From a virus, in the IMG/VR virus record IMGVR_UViG_3300042480_000654, positions 1 to 55,551 of that record: DNA of 55,551 nt. One strand, given 5' to 3'. Numbering within the stretch: position 1 is the first letter of the stretch; every line of letters begins with the position of its first letter. Position numbers and translations under genes: made by a program. Shown here in pieces: positions 33,878 through 40,205 of the stretch. A model generated the notes under the pieces. It had not been told where the DNA came from and searched no databases. It saw only the letters and a program-made list of their open reading frames with translations.

Positions 33878-34108
33878 ATGAGCGACAAGGAATCAAAAGC
33901 AATTCCGCCCTCCGTTGAGACTGGGCGGCTGATCTACGGCCAACCCAACGACTGCTGCGACGACGGGACGCTGGGTCAGCAGATCGAAATCGAAACCCAC
34001 GACGGCGGTGGCGGAAAGTATCTGACCATCAAGACGGACCGCTGGTCGTTTGATTCGGCGGAGCAACTGGTTGAACTGCTGGAAGAGGCGAAAAGGAGAC
34101 TGCTATGA
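33878..34108 (+). CDS. Hypothetical protein
   Basis: A 76-residue protein from the ATG at 33878 (MSDKESKAIPPSVETG). The second half, KYLTIKTDRWSFDSAEQLVELLEEAKRRL, is a strand-helix unit seen in many small phage proteins. It overlaps the next gene by ATGA. Function unknown. Confidence 0.6.
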   Translation: MSDKESKAIPPSVETGRLIYGQPNDCCDDGTLGQQIEIETHDGGGGKYLTIKTDRWSFDSAEQLVELLEEAKRRLL

Positions 34109-34491
34109 CCACTGAACCTACAAAAATGACCAAGGAACTCCACCTGAAGCTGGTGGCGGCATGGTGGGATGGGGAGCTGGAGTTCAACTATTCCGATACG
34201 GGCTGGTCGAAAGCAAAAGGCACTCCCGCCAGCGATAGCTCTCTCGCTTGCTACCGCATCCGCCCCAAACCCACCCTGCGCCCGTGGAAGCCGGAGGAGG
34301 TGCCGGTTGGGGCGCAGATAAAGCTGAAGGGCTCGAAGGCAATCCGCCATTTGCTTGTTTGCACCACCGACCACGAAATCGAGGCTGGCCGGACATTCCG
34401 AGGACCCCACAAGTGGGCGTTTGATGAGTGCGTCCACTCCCTCGACAATGGTAAAACCTGGCTGCCCTGCGGCGTGGAGGAATCCAGATGA
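34105..34491 (+). CDS. Hypothetical protein
   Basis: A 128-residue protein. LKLVAAWWDGELEFNY, LACYRIRPKP and the C-terminal HKWAFDECVHSLDNGKTWLP suggest a beta-rich small domain often present in phage accessory regions. ATGA overlaps at both ends. Function unknown. Confidence 0.6.
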   Translation: MTTEPTKMTKELHLKLVAAWWDGELEFNYSDTGWSKAKGTPASDSSLACYRIRPKPTLRPWKPEEVPVGAQIKLKGSKAIRHLLVCTTDHEIEAGRTFRGPHKWAFDECVHSLDNGKTWLPCGVEESR

Positions 34492-34715
34492 CCCCCCAAG
34501 ACCACCTCAACCGGGCTGCCCAACACGGAGCGCCTGGCCTATACCCTTCCATCCACGCATCTGGATGGCCCACAACTCACTGGAATGCGATGCGGAATGC
34601 GGCTCCCAGCGTTGGGTATCGTCCAATCCGGGATACGGTGGCCTATCCGGACCCCAAACCCGGTGAACTCGGAGCGTCCCTTGTTCGGGCCGGATCACTG
34701 AGGAGGATTCCATGA
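34488..34715 (+). CDS. Small hypothetical protein
   Basis: A 75-residue protein (MTPQDHLNRAAQHGAPG), rich in Pro, Gly and Arg, without a clear fold signature. It begins at an ATGA overlap and ends 4 bases into the next start. Function unknown. Confidence 0.5.
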   Translation: MTPQDHLNRAAQHGAPGLYPSIHASGWPTTHWNAMRNAAPSVGYRPIRDTVAYPDPKPGELGASLVRAGSLRRIP

Positions 34716-34843
34716 CCTACGACCCTGAAACCGCCGGCCCTTCCGGCCCCAACTGGGGGCTGCTCTTGCTGCTGGCCCTGAGCGCCCTGATGTTTGGATT
34801 GGCCGTCTTCGGGGCCTTCACCCTCGCCAAGCTGATCCTATGA
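34712..34843 (+). CDS. Single-span membrane protein (43 aa)
   Basis: A 44-codon gene with a strong AGGAGG site 7 bases before the ATG. After a polar Pro/Gly N-terminus it has one hydrophobic helix (LLLLLALSALMFGLAVFGAF). It could be a small membrane modulator or holin-like protein. It overlaps the next gene by ATGA. Confidence 0.6.
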   Translation: MTYDPETAGPSGPNWGLLLLLALSALMFGLAVFGAFTLAKLIL

Positions 34844-34995
34844 CGGCCGATCTGAGGGCCTTCAAGGTCGTTTCCGGTAAGTTGGTAGCCAATCTGCCTC
34901 CCGAGCCCGTGGCGGACCTGCCAGAGCCCGAGGAAGGGCCTTCTAGGAAGACAAGGAATGACGAGGAGGACGTGGGGTGGAGGCAGTGGGATTGA
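34840..34995 (+). CDS. Small acidic protein (51 aa)
   Basis: A 52-codon gene from the ATG of an ATGA overlap: MTADLRAFKVVSGKLVANLP, then Pro/Glu-rich, ending WRQWD. Its last bases lie in a 22-bp repeat shared with 35345-35366. Function unknown. Confidence 0.55.
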   Translation: MTADLRAFKVVSGKLVANLPPEPVADLPEPEEGPSRKTRNDEEDVGWRQWD

Positions 34996-35000
34996 AGACC
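34979..35000 (+). repeat. 22-bp direct repeat, copy 1
   Basis: The repeat begins GGAGGCAGTGGGATTGAAG. It contains a Shine-Dalgarno, the end RQWD-stop of one gene and the TTG start of the next. The identical second copy is at 35345-35366. Confidence 0.8.
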
Positions 35001-35168
35001 GCCTCAAGCTGCTGCGGCCAGGAATGCCGGGTTGAAGGGAAGACGACCAACTACTACGTGTGCGTATGGTGCGGGAAGACGTGTGATGATTTGATTGGGT
35101 TGATGGAGGATTGGGATAGGAAGGAAGACCATGAAGAAGGAAAAGACCGTGAAGATTCCAGAGGCTGA
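34992..35168 (+). CDS. Small zinc-finger-like protein (TTG start)
   Basis: A 58-residue protein. A TTG overlaps the previous stop (TTGA) and sits 9 bases after a GGAGG site, which decides the start. CCGQECRVEGKTTNYYVCVW then CGKTC form a four-cysteine zinc-ribbon-like unit, followed by an acidic tail. A GTG at 34977 is an alternative start. It may bind nucleic acid or protein. Confidence 0.6.
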   Translation: MKTASSCCGQECRVEGKTTNYYVCVWCGKTCDDLIGLMEDWDRKEDHEEGKDREDSRG

Positions 35169-35361
35169 ATACCGCTGCCTCGTAAACTCATCGCAGATGC
35201 TGGGCAGGATTGCTGCTACGGTGGGCGACTGGTGCCGGACCCCGGAATCCACCACCTACGAGGCTGTGCTGGCCATGAAGGCGGAGCTGTATCGGCTACG
35301 GGCCGACGGGCTGGAGCGTGATTTGCAGGATGAGATCGAGCGGAGGAGGCAGTGGGATTGA
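35131..35361 (+). CDS. Small helical protein
   Basis: A 76-residue protein (MKKEKTVKIPEAEYRCLVNS), with a C-terminal helix AVLAMKAELYRLRADGLERD and ending RRRQWD. It overlaps the zinc-finger-like gene by 38 bases. Its end carries the second copy of the 22-bp repeat. Function unknown. Confidence 0.55.
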   Translation: MKKEKTVKIPEAEYRCLVNSSQMLGRIAATVGDWCRTPESTTYEAVLAMKAELYRLRADGLERDLQDEIERRRQWD

Positions 35362-35366
35362 AGACC
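35345..35366 (+). repeat. 22-bp direct repeat, copy 2
   Basis: Identical to 34979-35000 and used in the same way: end of one gene (RQWD-stop), GGAGG site and TTG start of the next. It probably arose by duplication of a gene junction. Confidence 0.8.
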
Positions 35367-35600
35367 ATCGCCACAATCGTTCAGGGAGGTGTCCGCACTG
35401 GGATAATCAGTGGCCCGGACGCCTGCAACCAGACCATCCGGGTAAACGGGCACATCTGGCGCTTCGACTACGACCGCTGGGGCGGCCCGCTGTGGCTCAA
35501 GAAGGATTTCCATACCCCCAGGAAGTGCCAGTGCCCAAACAAGGCCGTCTGGAAGGCTTGGGAGCGGTGGTTGAAGCGGTGGGAGAGGAAGAGTCAATGA
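35358..35600 (+). CDS. Small hypothetical protein (TTG start)
   Basis: An 80-residue protein from a TTG in a TTGA overlap with a GGAGG site upstream, the same arrangement as at 34992. It reads LKTIATIVQGGVRTGIISGP, then HIWRFDYDRWGGPLWLKKD and a basic Trp-rich end. The second half is HNH-like in Trp/Cys spacing, but no catalytic motif is seen. It joins the next gene by ATGA. Confidence 0.55.
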   Translation: MKTIATIVQGGVRTGIISGPDACNQTIRVNGHIWRFDYDRWGGPLWLKKDFHTPRKCQCPNKAVWKAWERWLKRWERKSQ

Positions 35601-35845
35601 TCATCATCAAACCAGACGGGATCATCCACCACGGCTACGGACGCGACCGATTCAACCCGGACCAGGAACCGGTGGGGCAGGTAACCAACGGGCCGCCCAG
35701 TGAGTGGTGGTGCGTCCGGCGGGGCGGCAAGATGGCCAGTGGCTGGATTCGCCAGCCGGACCACTGCTCCTACCATTGGCAGGTGCTGGCCTACGCGGCC
35801 AATAGCTGCGACGAGTTTCTGGAGGAGTTGAGGAAATCCAGTTGA
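35597..35845 (+). CDS. Hypothetical protein
   Basis: An 82-residue protein from the ATG of an ATGA overlap (MIIIKPDGIIHHGYGRD). WWCVRRGGKMASGWIRQPD and HWQVLAYAANSCDEFLEEL are notable. It ends the coupled block 33878-35845. Function unknown. Confidence 0.55.
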   Translation: MIIIKPDGIIHHGYGRDRFNPDQEPVGQVTNGPPSEWWCVRRGGKMASGWIRQPDHCSYHWQVLAYAANSCDEFLEELRKSS

Positions 35846-35938
35846 CCCGGCCCGGGCGGTCGGGGTAGTTGTGGGGGCGTTGCGAGTGGACTGAGAGACC
35901 ACTTTCAGCGAATTGTCATGAGTTTGGGTGAAAATTTT

Positions 35939-36004
35939 AACCGTCCGTTGCGTGCGTTGCCGTTCCAAATTCCGGCACTCTCAATTTGCACGCAGCGGGC
36001 GGTT
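35939..36004 (+). terminator. 17-bp stem-loop followed by U-rich tract
   Basis: The arms AACCGTCCGTTGCGTGC (35939-35955) and GCACGCAGCGGGCGGTT (35988-36004) pair over 17 positions, 15 Watson-Crick and 2 G-U in RNA. The 32-base loop contains a smaller GCCG/CGGC hairpin. TTTTCTGTTTC overlaps and follows the right arm. It is best read as an intrinsic terminator or structured element in the gap between the coupled early genes and an HNH gene. Confidence 0.5.
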
Positions 36005-36020
36005 TTCTGTTTCTACGACT

Positions 36021-36314
36021 ATGATGTATTCTGAGAAGTTGCGTGACCCGCGCTGGCAGAAGTTGAGGCTCAAGATTTTTGAGCGGGACGGGTGGAAGTG
36101 CGTGGTGTGTTCGGCCAGTGACAAAACACTCGAAGTCCACCACATGCGCTACCGGCGGCATCCGTGGGATGTGCCGCAGAAGTATCTCCAGACGCTTTGC
36201 AGCCAGTGCCACCGCAGCAAGCACTTCAAGAAGCCAGAGCCTCCGGACCCGAACGCATTGAGCGGAGAGGAAATGCGCGGCGCCTTTGAGGCGATGATGA
36301 GGGCACTCGAATGA
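36021..36314 (+). CDS. HNH endonuclease-like protein
   Basis: A 97-residue protein from the ATG at 36021 (MMYSEKLRDPRWQKLRLKIF). ERDGWKCVVCSASDKTLEVHHMRYRR is a CxxC-LxVHH unit, and LCSQCHRSKH carries the second Cys pair and the catalytic-type His of compact HNH nucleases. Small HNH proteins of this kind assist packaging or replication, or act as selfish nucleases. It overlaps the initiator gene by ATGA. Confidence 0.75.
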   Translation: MMYSEKLRDPRWQKLRLKIFERDGWKCVVCSASDKTLEVHHMRYRRHPWDVPQKYLQTLCSQCHRSKHFKKPEPPDPNALSGEEMRGAFEAMMRALE

Positions 36315-37228
36315 GCATCCAGATCATGAGCCTCGCGTGGAAGGCTAAGCTCGGAAGCCACACCAAGAAAATCGTCCTGCTCGCGCTTTCTGACAACGCG
36401 AATGACGACGGGTTCTGCTGGCCGTCACTGGATACGATTCAGGAGAAGTGCGACCTTTCCAGGCAGTGCGTCCTCAACCAAATTGAGGCGCTTGCTGAGT
36501 CGGGAATCTTGCTGGTCGAGAAGAGCCACCGGAGGAACAACCGATACCAAATCCTGTCCGGACCGCTCTCGAAATTGGCGGCCGTTGAGTCTACGGCGTT
36601 GACCCAAGAGGATGCGTCTAGGGTCTACCGCGTAGACCCAGTTGAGTCTACGGCGTTGACCCATAGAGTCTACGGCGTAGACTCCAACCGTAAAGAACCA
36701 TCAATTAAACCATCAGGGAAGGAATGGCCGGACGAGGAGAACATCGAGACTGCTTCCCTAAAAGCTGCTCCTTCCCAAGGCGAAGCCCCCCACGTTCCGC
36801 CGCCCCCCCCGTCGAAGTCTCGGGAGAAGTTCACGCCGCCAACCCGGGCCGAGCTTGACCTTGAGGCTGCCAAGCACGGCCTTCCCGAAACTCAGGTTAC
36901 CCAGTTTGAGTGTTTCTACGGGAGCAAGGGCTGGGTGGTTGGTAAGTCTCCAATGAAATCGTGGAAGCTCGCGCTCGCAGGATGGGCAAACCGGTGGCGT
37001 GAGAGCGGTGGGCGATTCCAAAGCCAATCCACCACTCCGAAACCCAAACCATTCCACCCCCACCAGAAGCTGATCGACGAGATTCGCTCGAAGCTGGCAA
37101 CCCACCCGGCGGACATGGAGCGGGTTCTCGATAGCGGCCGGCAACCCACCCAGGAGGAATCCCGGGAATACAACCAGCTCCGGGACAAGATGGCGGAGCT
37201 GATGATGGACAACGGAGGTGGTAAGTGA
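36311..37228 (+). CDS. Replication initiator (O-like, winged helix)
   Basis: A 305-residue protein. Residues 1-90 form the HTH_36-type winged helix of phage replication proteins: WKAKLGSHTKKIVLLALSDN, CWPSLDTIQEKCDLSRQCVL and ILLVEKSHRRNNRYQIL. The following 40 residues (VESTALTQ...VYRVDP...VESTALTHRVYGVDS) are encoded by four palindromic iterons, so the origin lies inside the gene as in lambda O. A Pro-rich linker leads to a C-terminal helical part. It overlaps the helicase gene by GTGA. The initiator presumably binds the iterons and loads DnaB. Confidence 0.8.
   Translation: MSIQIMSLAWKAKLGSHTKKIVLLALSDNANDDGFCWPSLDTIQEKCDLSRQCVLNQIEALAESGILLVEKSHRRNNRYQILSGPLSKLAAVESTALTQEDASRVYRVDPVESTALTHRVYGVDSNRKEPSIKPSGKEWPDEENIETASLKAAPSQGEAPHVPPPPPSKSREKFTPPTRAELDLEAAKHGLPETQVTQFECFYGSKGWVVGKSPMKSWKLALAGWANRWRESGGRFQSQSTTPKPKPFHPHQKLIDEIRSKLATHPADMERVLDSGRQPTQEESREYNQLRDKMAELMMDNGGGK
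36587..36684. repeat. Iteron array, candidate replication origin
   Basis: There are four 19-bp imperfect to perfect palindromes, consensus GRGTCTACSGCGTWGACYC, at 36587-36605, 36621-36639, 36644-36662 and 36666-36684. Copies 2 and 4 are perfect (8-bp arms around a 3-bp centre). Copies 1 and 3 are identical to each other. An A/T-richer stretch (36689-36715) follows and could be the unwinding element. They lie within the initiator gene. Confidence 0.75.
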
Positions 37229-38577
37229 AGGACCCAACGATCCCGCCCCACTCCATCGAGGCTGAGGAGGGAATCCTCGCCTGCTGCCTGCTATCCCCGA
37301 CGGAATCCATCGGCAAGTGCCTTGAATCCCTGAAGGCCGGCCCGGATTGCTTCTACGACATCCGCAACCGCGACATCTACTCGGCGCTGCTGGAGATGTA
37401 TGAGGCCCGCCAGCCGGTAGACATCATCACCCTCCACCAGAAGCTCAAGGCGGACGGGACGCTGGACATGTGCGGCGGAATGGCCCGTCTGTCCGAAATC
37501 CCAAACCGGGTGCCCAGCGCGGCCAACCTGTCCTACTACATCGACATCCTGCGGGAGAAGCACGTCCTCCGGTCCGTCATCGCAACCTGCACCACCACCA
37601 TCGCTTCCGCCAGCCAGTGCGAGGGCGGGGTTGAGGAACTGGTCAGCGGGTTCGAGCAGAACGTGATGGCCATCGGGGCCTTCCGGGTTTCCTCGGAGGC
37701 TGAGGACCACGATGGGAAGTCGGTGGCCATCGCTTCCTTCGCGGCCATCAACGAGCGCATCCGCGGGAATGTGGATGCCCTGCGGACGGGCTGGAGCAAT
37801 TTCGACGGCATCACCAAGGGCGGGCTCAAGCCCAGCCGCTACTACGTGATTGCCGGCCGCCCCGGGACGGGAAAGACGGCGGTTCTGGTGAGCCTGCTGA
37901 TGAGCGTCTGCCGGACCAGTGGGGCGAGTGTAGGGCTGATCGAGCTGGAGATGGATGCGGCGGAATTGGGCGACCGGATGCTGTCCGTTGAGTCCGAGAT
38001 CGACGTGACCGCGTTCCACCAGCAGAACCATCCGTCCGATGAGCAGGGCAAGCAGATGGCCGGAGCGGCCCGACGGATGAAGGCCATGAAGTTCTCCATC
38101 TCCGACCGACCGAACTCCTCGGTGGCCGCCATTGCGGCCAAGGCGCGGAGGTGGGTGGTGTCGAAGAAGATTCAGGTCCTCGGCATCGACTACCTACAAC
38201 TCGTCGAATCCCACAAGGGCAAGGACCGGCGTGAGCAGGTGGATCACATCAGTCGGTCCATCAAGCTGCTCGCCAAGGAGCTGAAAATCCCCATCATCGT
38301 GCTGGCCCAGTTGAACCGGGAGTTCGACAAGGAGAAGAAGCGGAAGCCCCGCCTGAGCGACCTCCGGGAAAGCGGAAGCATCGAGCAGGATGCGGACTTC
38401 GTGGGGATGCTCTACGACCCGAGCGAAAAGGAGGAGGATGATAAGCGGGACCGCCTCAGCCCCGTGTCCATCAACATGCTTGTAGCCAAGCAGCGCGGCG
38501 GCATTGCCGGGATTGACCTGAAATTCAAGTTCCGCCCATGGCTCACCCGCTTCGACCCCGAATCCCCCATCCTCTAA
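37225..38577 (+). CDS. dnaB: DnaB-like replicative helicase
   Basis: A 450-residue protein from the GTG of a GTGA overlap. The N-terminal DnaB domain (SIEAEEGILACCLLSPTESI) and the RecA-like core follow the family layout: Walker A GRPGTGKT, Walker B with IQVLGIDYLQLV, and LKIPIIVLAQLNRE then SDLRESGSIEQDAD, typical of DnaB motifs 3 and 4. The length matches bacterial DnaB. It should unwind the fork as a hexamer, loaded by the upstream initiator. Confidence 0.9.
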   Translation: MKDPTIPPHSIEAEEGILACCLLSPTESIGKCLESLKAGPDCFYDIRNRDIYSALLEMYEARQPVDIITLHQKLKADGTLDMCGGMARLSEIPNRVPSAANLSYYIDILREKHVLRSVIATCTTTIASASQCEGGVEELVSGFEQNVMAIGAFRVSSEAEDHDGKSVAIASFAAINERIRGNVDALRTGWSNFDGITKGGLKPSRYYVIAGRPGTGKTAVLVSLLMSVCRTSGASVGLIELEMDAAELGDRMLSVESEIDVTAFHQQNHPSDEQGKQMAGAARRMKAMKFSISDRPNSSVAAIAAKARRWVVSKKIQVLGIDYLQLVESHKGKDRREQVDHISRSIKLLAKELKIPIIVLAQLNREFDKEKKRKPRLSDLRESGSIEQDADFVGMLYDPSEKEEDDKRDRLSPVSINMLVAKQRGGIAGIDLKFKFRPWLTRFDPESPIL

Positions 38578-38586
38578 CCCCGTAAA

Positions 38587-38599
38587 TTCCCCATTGACA
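38587..38599 (+). promoter_or_regulatory. TTCCCCATTGACA element, post-helicase
   Basis: A two-mismatch variant of the 13-mer, directly abutting the ATG at 38600. TTGACA is followed after 17 bases by AACCTCCCCC. If it is a promoter, transcription would begin inside the next gene, so it may instead be an operator or another signal. Confidence 0.35.
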
Positions 38600-38911
38600 A
38601 TGAACCCCCAGGAATCAACCTCCCCCAACGACTGGAAGGTGGAGCGGCTGGACGGCGAATACTTCCGGTTTCGCGTGGGCAGCAAGTCAAGACCCGGCAA
38701 GTCCCACTTCGTAGACCTCGAAGAGGCTGCGTGGGCAGGCCAGTGCGACTGTGAGCGGTTTGCGTTCGTGGTGGGTGTGGAGCGGAGGGCCGGCAAGAAA
38801 TCGGAATGCCGCCACATCCGCGTGGCCCGCGAGGCTTGCAAGGATTGGCTATGGTCCGAGATAGCGCCGATGATTTCCAAGCAGATGAACCAACAGAATA
38901 CGATTCAATGA
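38600..38911 (+). CDS. SWIM-type zinc-finger protein
   Basis: A 103-residue protein from the ATG at 38600 (MNPQESTSPNDWKVERLDG). GQCDCERFAFVV...SECRHIRVARE has the CxC-xn-CxH layout of SWIM zinc fingers, which bind DNA or protein. It overlaps the MazG-like gene by ATGA. Confidence 0.7.
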   Translation: MNPQESTSPNDWKVERLDGEYFRFRVGSKSRPGKSHFVDLEEAAWAGQCDCERFAFVVGVERRAGKKSECRHIRVAREACKDWLWSEIAPMISKQMNQQNTIQ

Positions 38912-39429
38912 GCGAAGATTCCCCCGACTACAAGGTTTCCACCTACGACTCCCTGAAGGCCCGCATCCGCGACTGGCAACTGGCGATGGGACAGCCTCTG
39001 CAAGACCCGAAGTTCCCCACCCAGCAGTTCCAATACGTCCGCGAGGAGTGGGATGAGCTGCTGGAGGCCCAGCTCTACGGGACGCTCAAGGACGAGGTGG
39101 ACGCCATCGGCGACATCGCCTTCACGCTGGTCGGCCTTGAGAACGCTGGCGGGCCTTCCCATGTGAACAAGGCGTGGTTCACGCTGGAGCTGATCTGCGG
39201 CCAGCGGGGATTCAGCCTTGCCCAAATCCTTGAGCGCATCTGCGACTCCAACGAGACGAAGTTCTGGTCCGAGGAGGATGCGCTGAAAACGTATCCGGGC
39301 GGGGTTGACAGCGGTGGCGGCCACATCGTTGACAAGGTGAACGGGCGTTGGGTTGTCCGGGGCGCCTACACGAACAAGGTCGTCAAGCCGCCCACCTACA
39401 AGGCCCCCGACTTCACGGGGATCATCTGA
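38908..39429 (+). CDS. MazG-like NTP pyrophosphohydrolase
   Basis: A 173-residue protein from the ATG of an ATGA overlap. VREEWDELLEAQLYGTLKDE and then VDAIGDIAFTLVGL give the ExxE-xn-ExxD metal-binding pattern of the MazG and dUTPase-like all-alpha family. ERICDSNETKFWSEEDALKT is also typical of the phage subfamily. Such enzymes hydrolyse nucleotide triphosphates and may alter host ppGpp or nucleotide pools. Its stop overlaps the next start as TGATG. Confidence 0.75.
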   Translation: MSEDSPDYKVSTYDSLKARIRDWQLAMGQPLQDPKFPTQQFQYVREEWDELLEAQLYGTLKDEVDAIGDIAFTLVGLENAGGPSHVNKAWFTLELICGQRGFSLAQILERICDSNETKFWSEEDALKTYPGGVDSGGGHIVDKVNGRWVVRGAYTNKVVKPPTYKAPDFTGII

Positions 39430-39749
39430 TGGCAATCAACCAGAACCCCAAATGCCTCGCCCGCAAGCCCCGTCCGCGCATCCCGTCGATCAGCAAGGCC
39501 CGCCATGCTCGTCTTCGCGAATACGCTACGCTGCGGAAGCAGTTCTTGCACGCCAGACCGCGCTGCGAAAGGTGCAAGAAGAAATCGACCGACATCCACC
39601 ACAAGCGCGGCCGGGTTGGCCGCCTGCTCTGCATGAGTGAGCACTGGGCATCCGTATGCCGCTCCTGTCATAATTGGATCGGCGAGAATCCCAAGGAAGC
39701 CCGGGAGCTGGGGCTGCTGTGTGAGTTGGGGAAATGGAATACGCCGTGA
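39429..39749 (+). CDS. HNH-fold protein (recombination-type)
   Basis: A 106-residue protein. LHARPRCERCKKKSTDIHHK carries a CxxC and an IHH catalytic-type pair, and VCRSCHNWIGENP a second CxxCH. It is basic at the N-terminus. The layout is that of small phage HNH or NinG-like nucleases. It sits between MazG and RusA, so a recombination or packaging role is plausible. Confidence 0.7.
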   Translation: MAINQNPKCLARKPRPRIPSISKARHARLREYATLRKQFLHARPRCERCKKKSTDIHHKRGRVGRLLCMSEHWASVCRSCHNWIGENPKEARELGLLCELGKWNTP

Positions 39750-39776
39750 GCATAACCAGTAAGTGGTTCAAGGATT

Positions 39777-40132
39777 ATGAGCGAAGACAACGTGGAGAGC
39801 CTACTCCCAAAAAACCTGATGCAGGTGGGAGACAAGATGGCCATCACGGTGAAGTATGTGGTCCCGTCCCTGAATGCGTTGTTCGCGATGAACCACTGGC
39901 AAAGGGCAAAGGCAAGAAAGCTGACGGCCGCCGCTTTCGCGTCAGCGTTGTCTCCCGAAGGAGTCGCCTTCTTGACCCCGACAATCTCTGTGGAAAGGGC
40001 CTCGTTGATTGTCTCCGCTATGCGGGAGCAATTGAGCAGGACGATCCAGGATCGGTCGAGTATCGCATTAGCCAGGAAAAAGTTGCGAAAGGCGCGGAAG
40101 AAACCGTAGTTACGGTCGAGCGAATTGAATAA
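39777..40132 (+). CDS. rusA: RusA-like Holliday-junction resolvase split by a -1 frame change
   Basis: Two frames together give one RusA-like protein. From the ATG at 39777 the first frame reads to VPSLNALFAMNHWQRAKARK (about 39910), the substrate-side N-terminus of the family. The -1 frame then continues to FRVSVVSRRSRLLDPDNL and LRYAGAIEQDDPG, ending at 40132, and contains the metal-binding DPDN and QDD residues. Codon bias switches frame at the same point, at GGCAAGAAAGC. Either this is a frameshift mutation or sequence error, or a programmed slip. If functional, it resolves recombination junctions. Confidence 0.7.
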
Positions 40133-40142
40133 AGGAGGTGAT
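40132..40142 (+). promoter_or_regulatory. Very strong ribosome-binding site
   Basis: AAGGAGGTGAT here is complementary to the full anti-Shine-Dalgarno of 16S rRNA. Most starts in this window have weak or no such sites, so this one stands out and favours translation of the Lys/Gly peptide. Confidence 0.55.
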
Positions 40143-40148
40143 TATGAC

Positions 40149-40205
40149 GTGAAGGGCACCAAGAAAGGTGGTAAGAAGGGTGGCAAGAAGGGCTGCGGCT
40201 ACTGA
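40149..40205 (+). CDS. 18-residue Lys/Gly peptide
   Basis: A GTG-initiated frame encodes VKGTKKGGKKGGKKGCGY. An AAAGGAGGTGAT sequence, the full complement of the 16S rRNA 3' end, ends 6 bases before the GTG. A closer ATG would give only two codons before a stop. The repeated KKGG unit suggests a nucleic-acid-binding peptide. Its 3' end overlaps the convergent 425-residue gene. Confidence 0.5.
   Translation: MKGTKKGGKKGGKKGCGY

Noticed and set aside
34977-34991. GTG start for the zinc-finger-like gene
   Set aside because: The TTG at 34992 has better Shine-Dalgarno spacing and the same overlap as the second copy of the repeat.
36587-36684. CRISPR-like repeat array
   Set aside because: The repeats are palindromic iterons within a coding gene, with spacers only 2-15 bases long and no cas genes.
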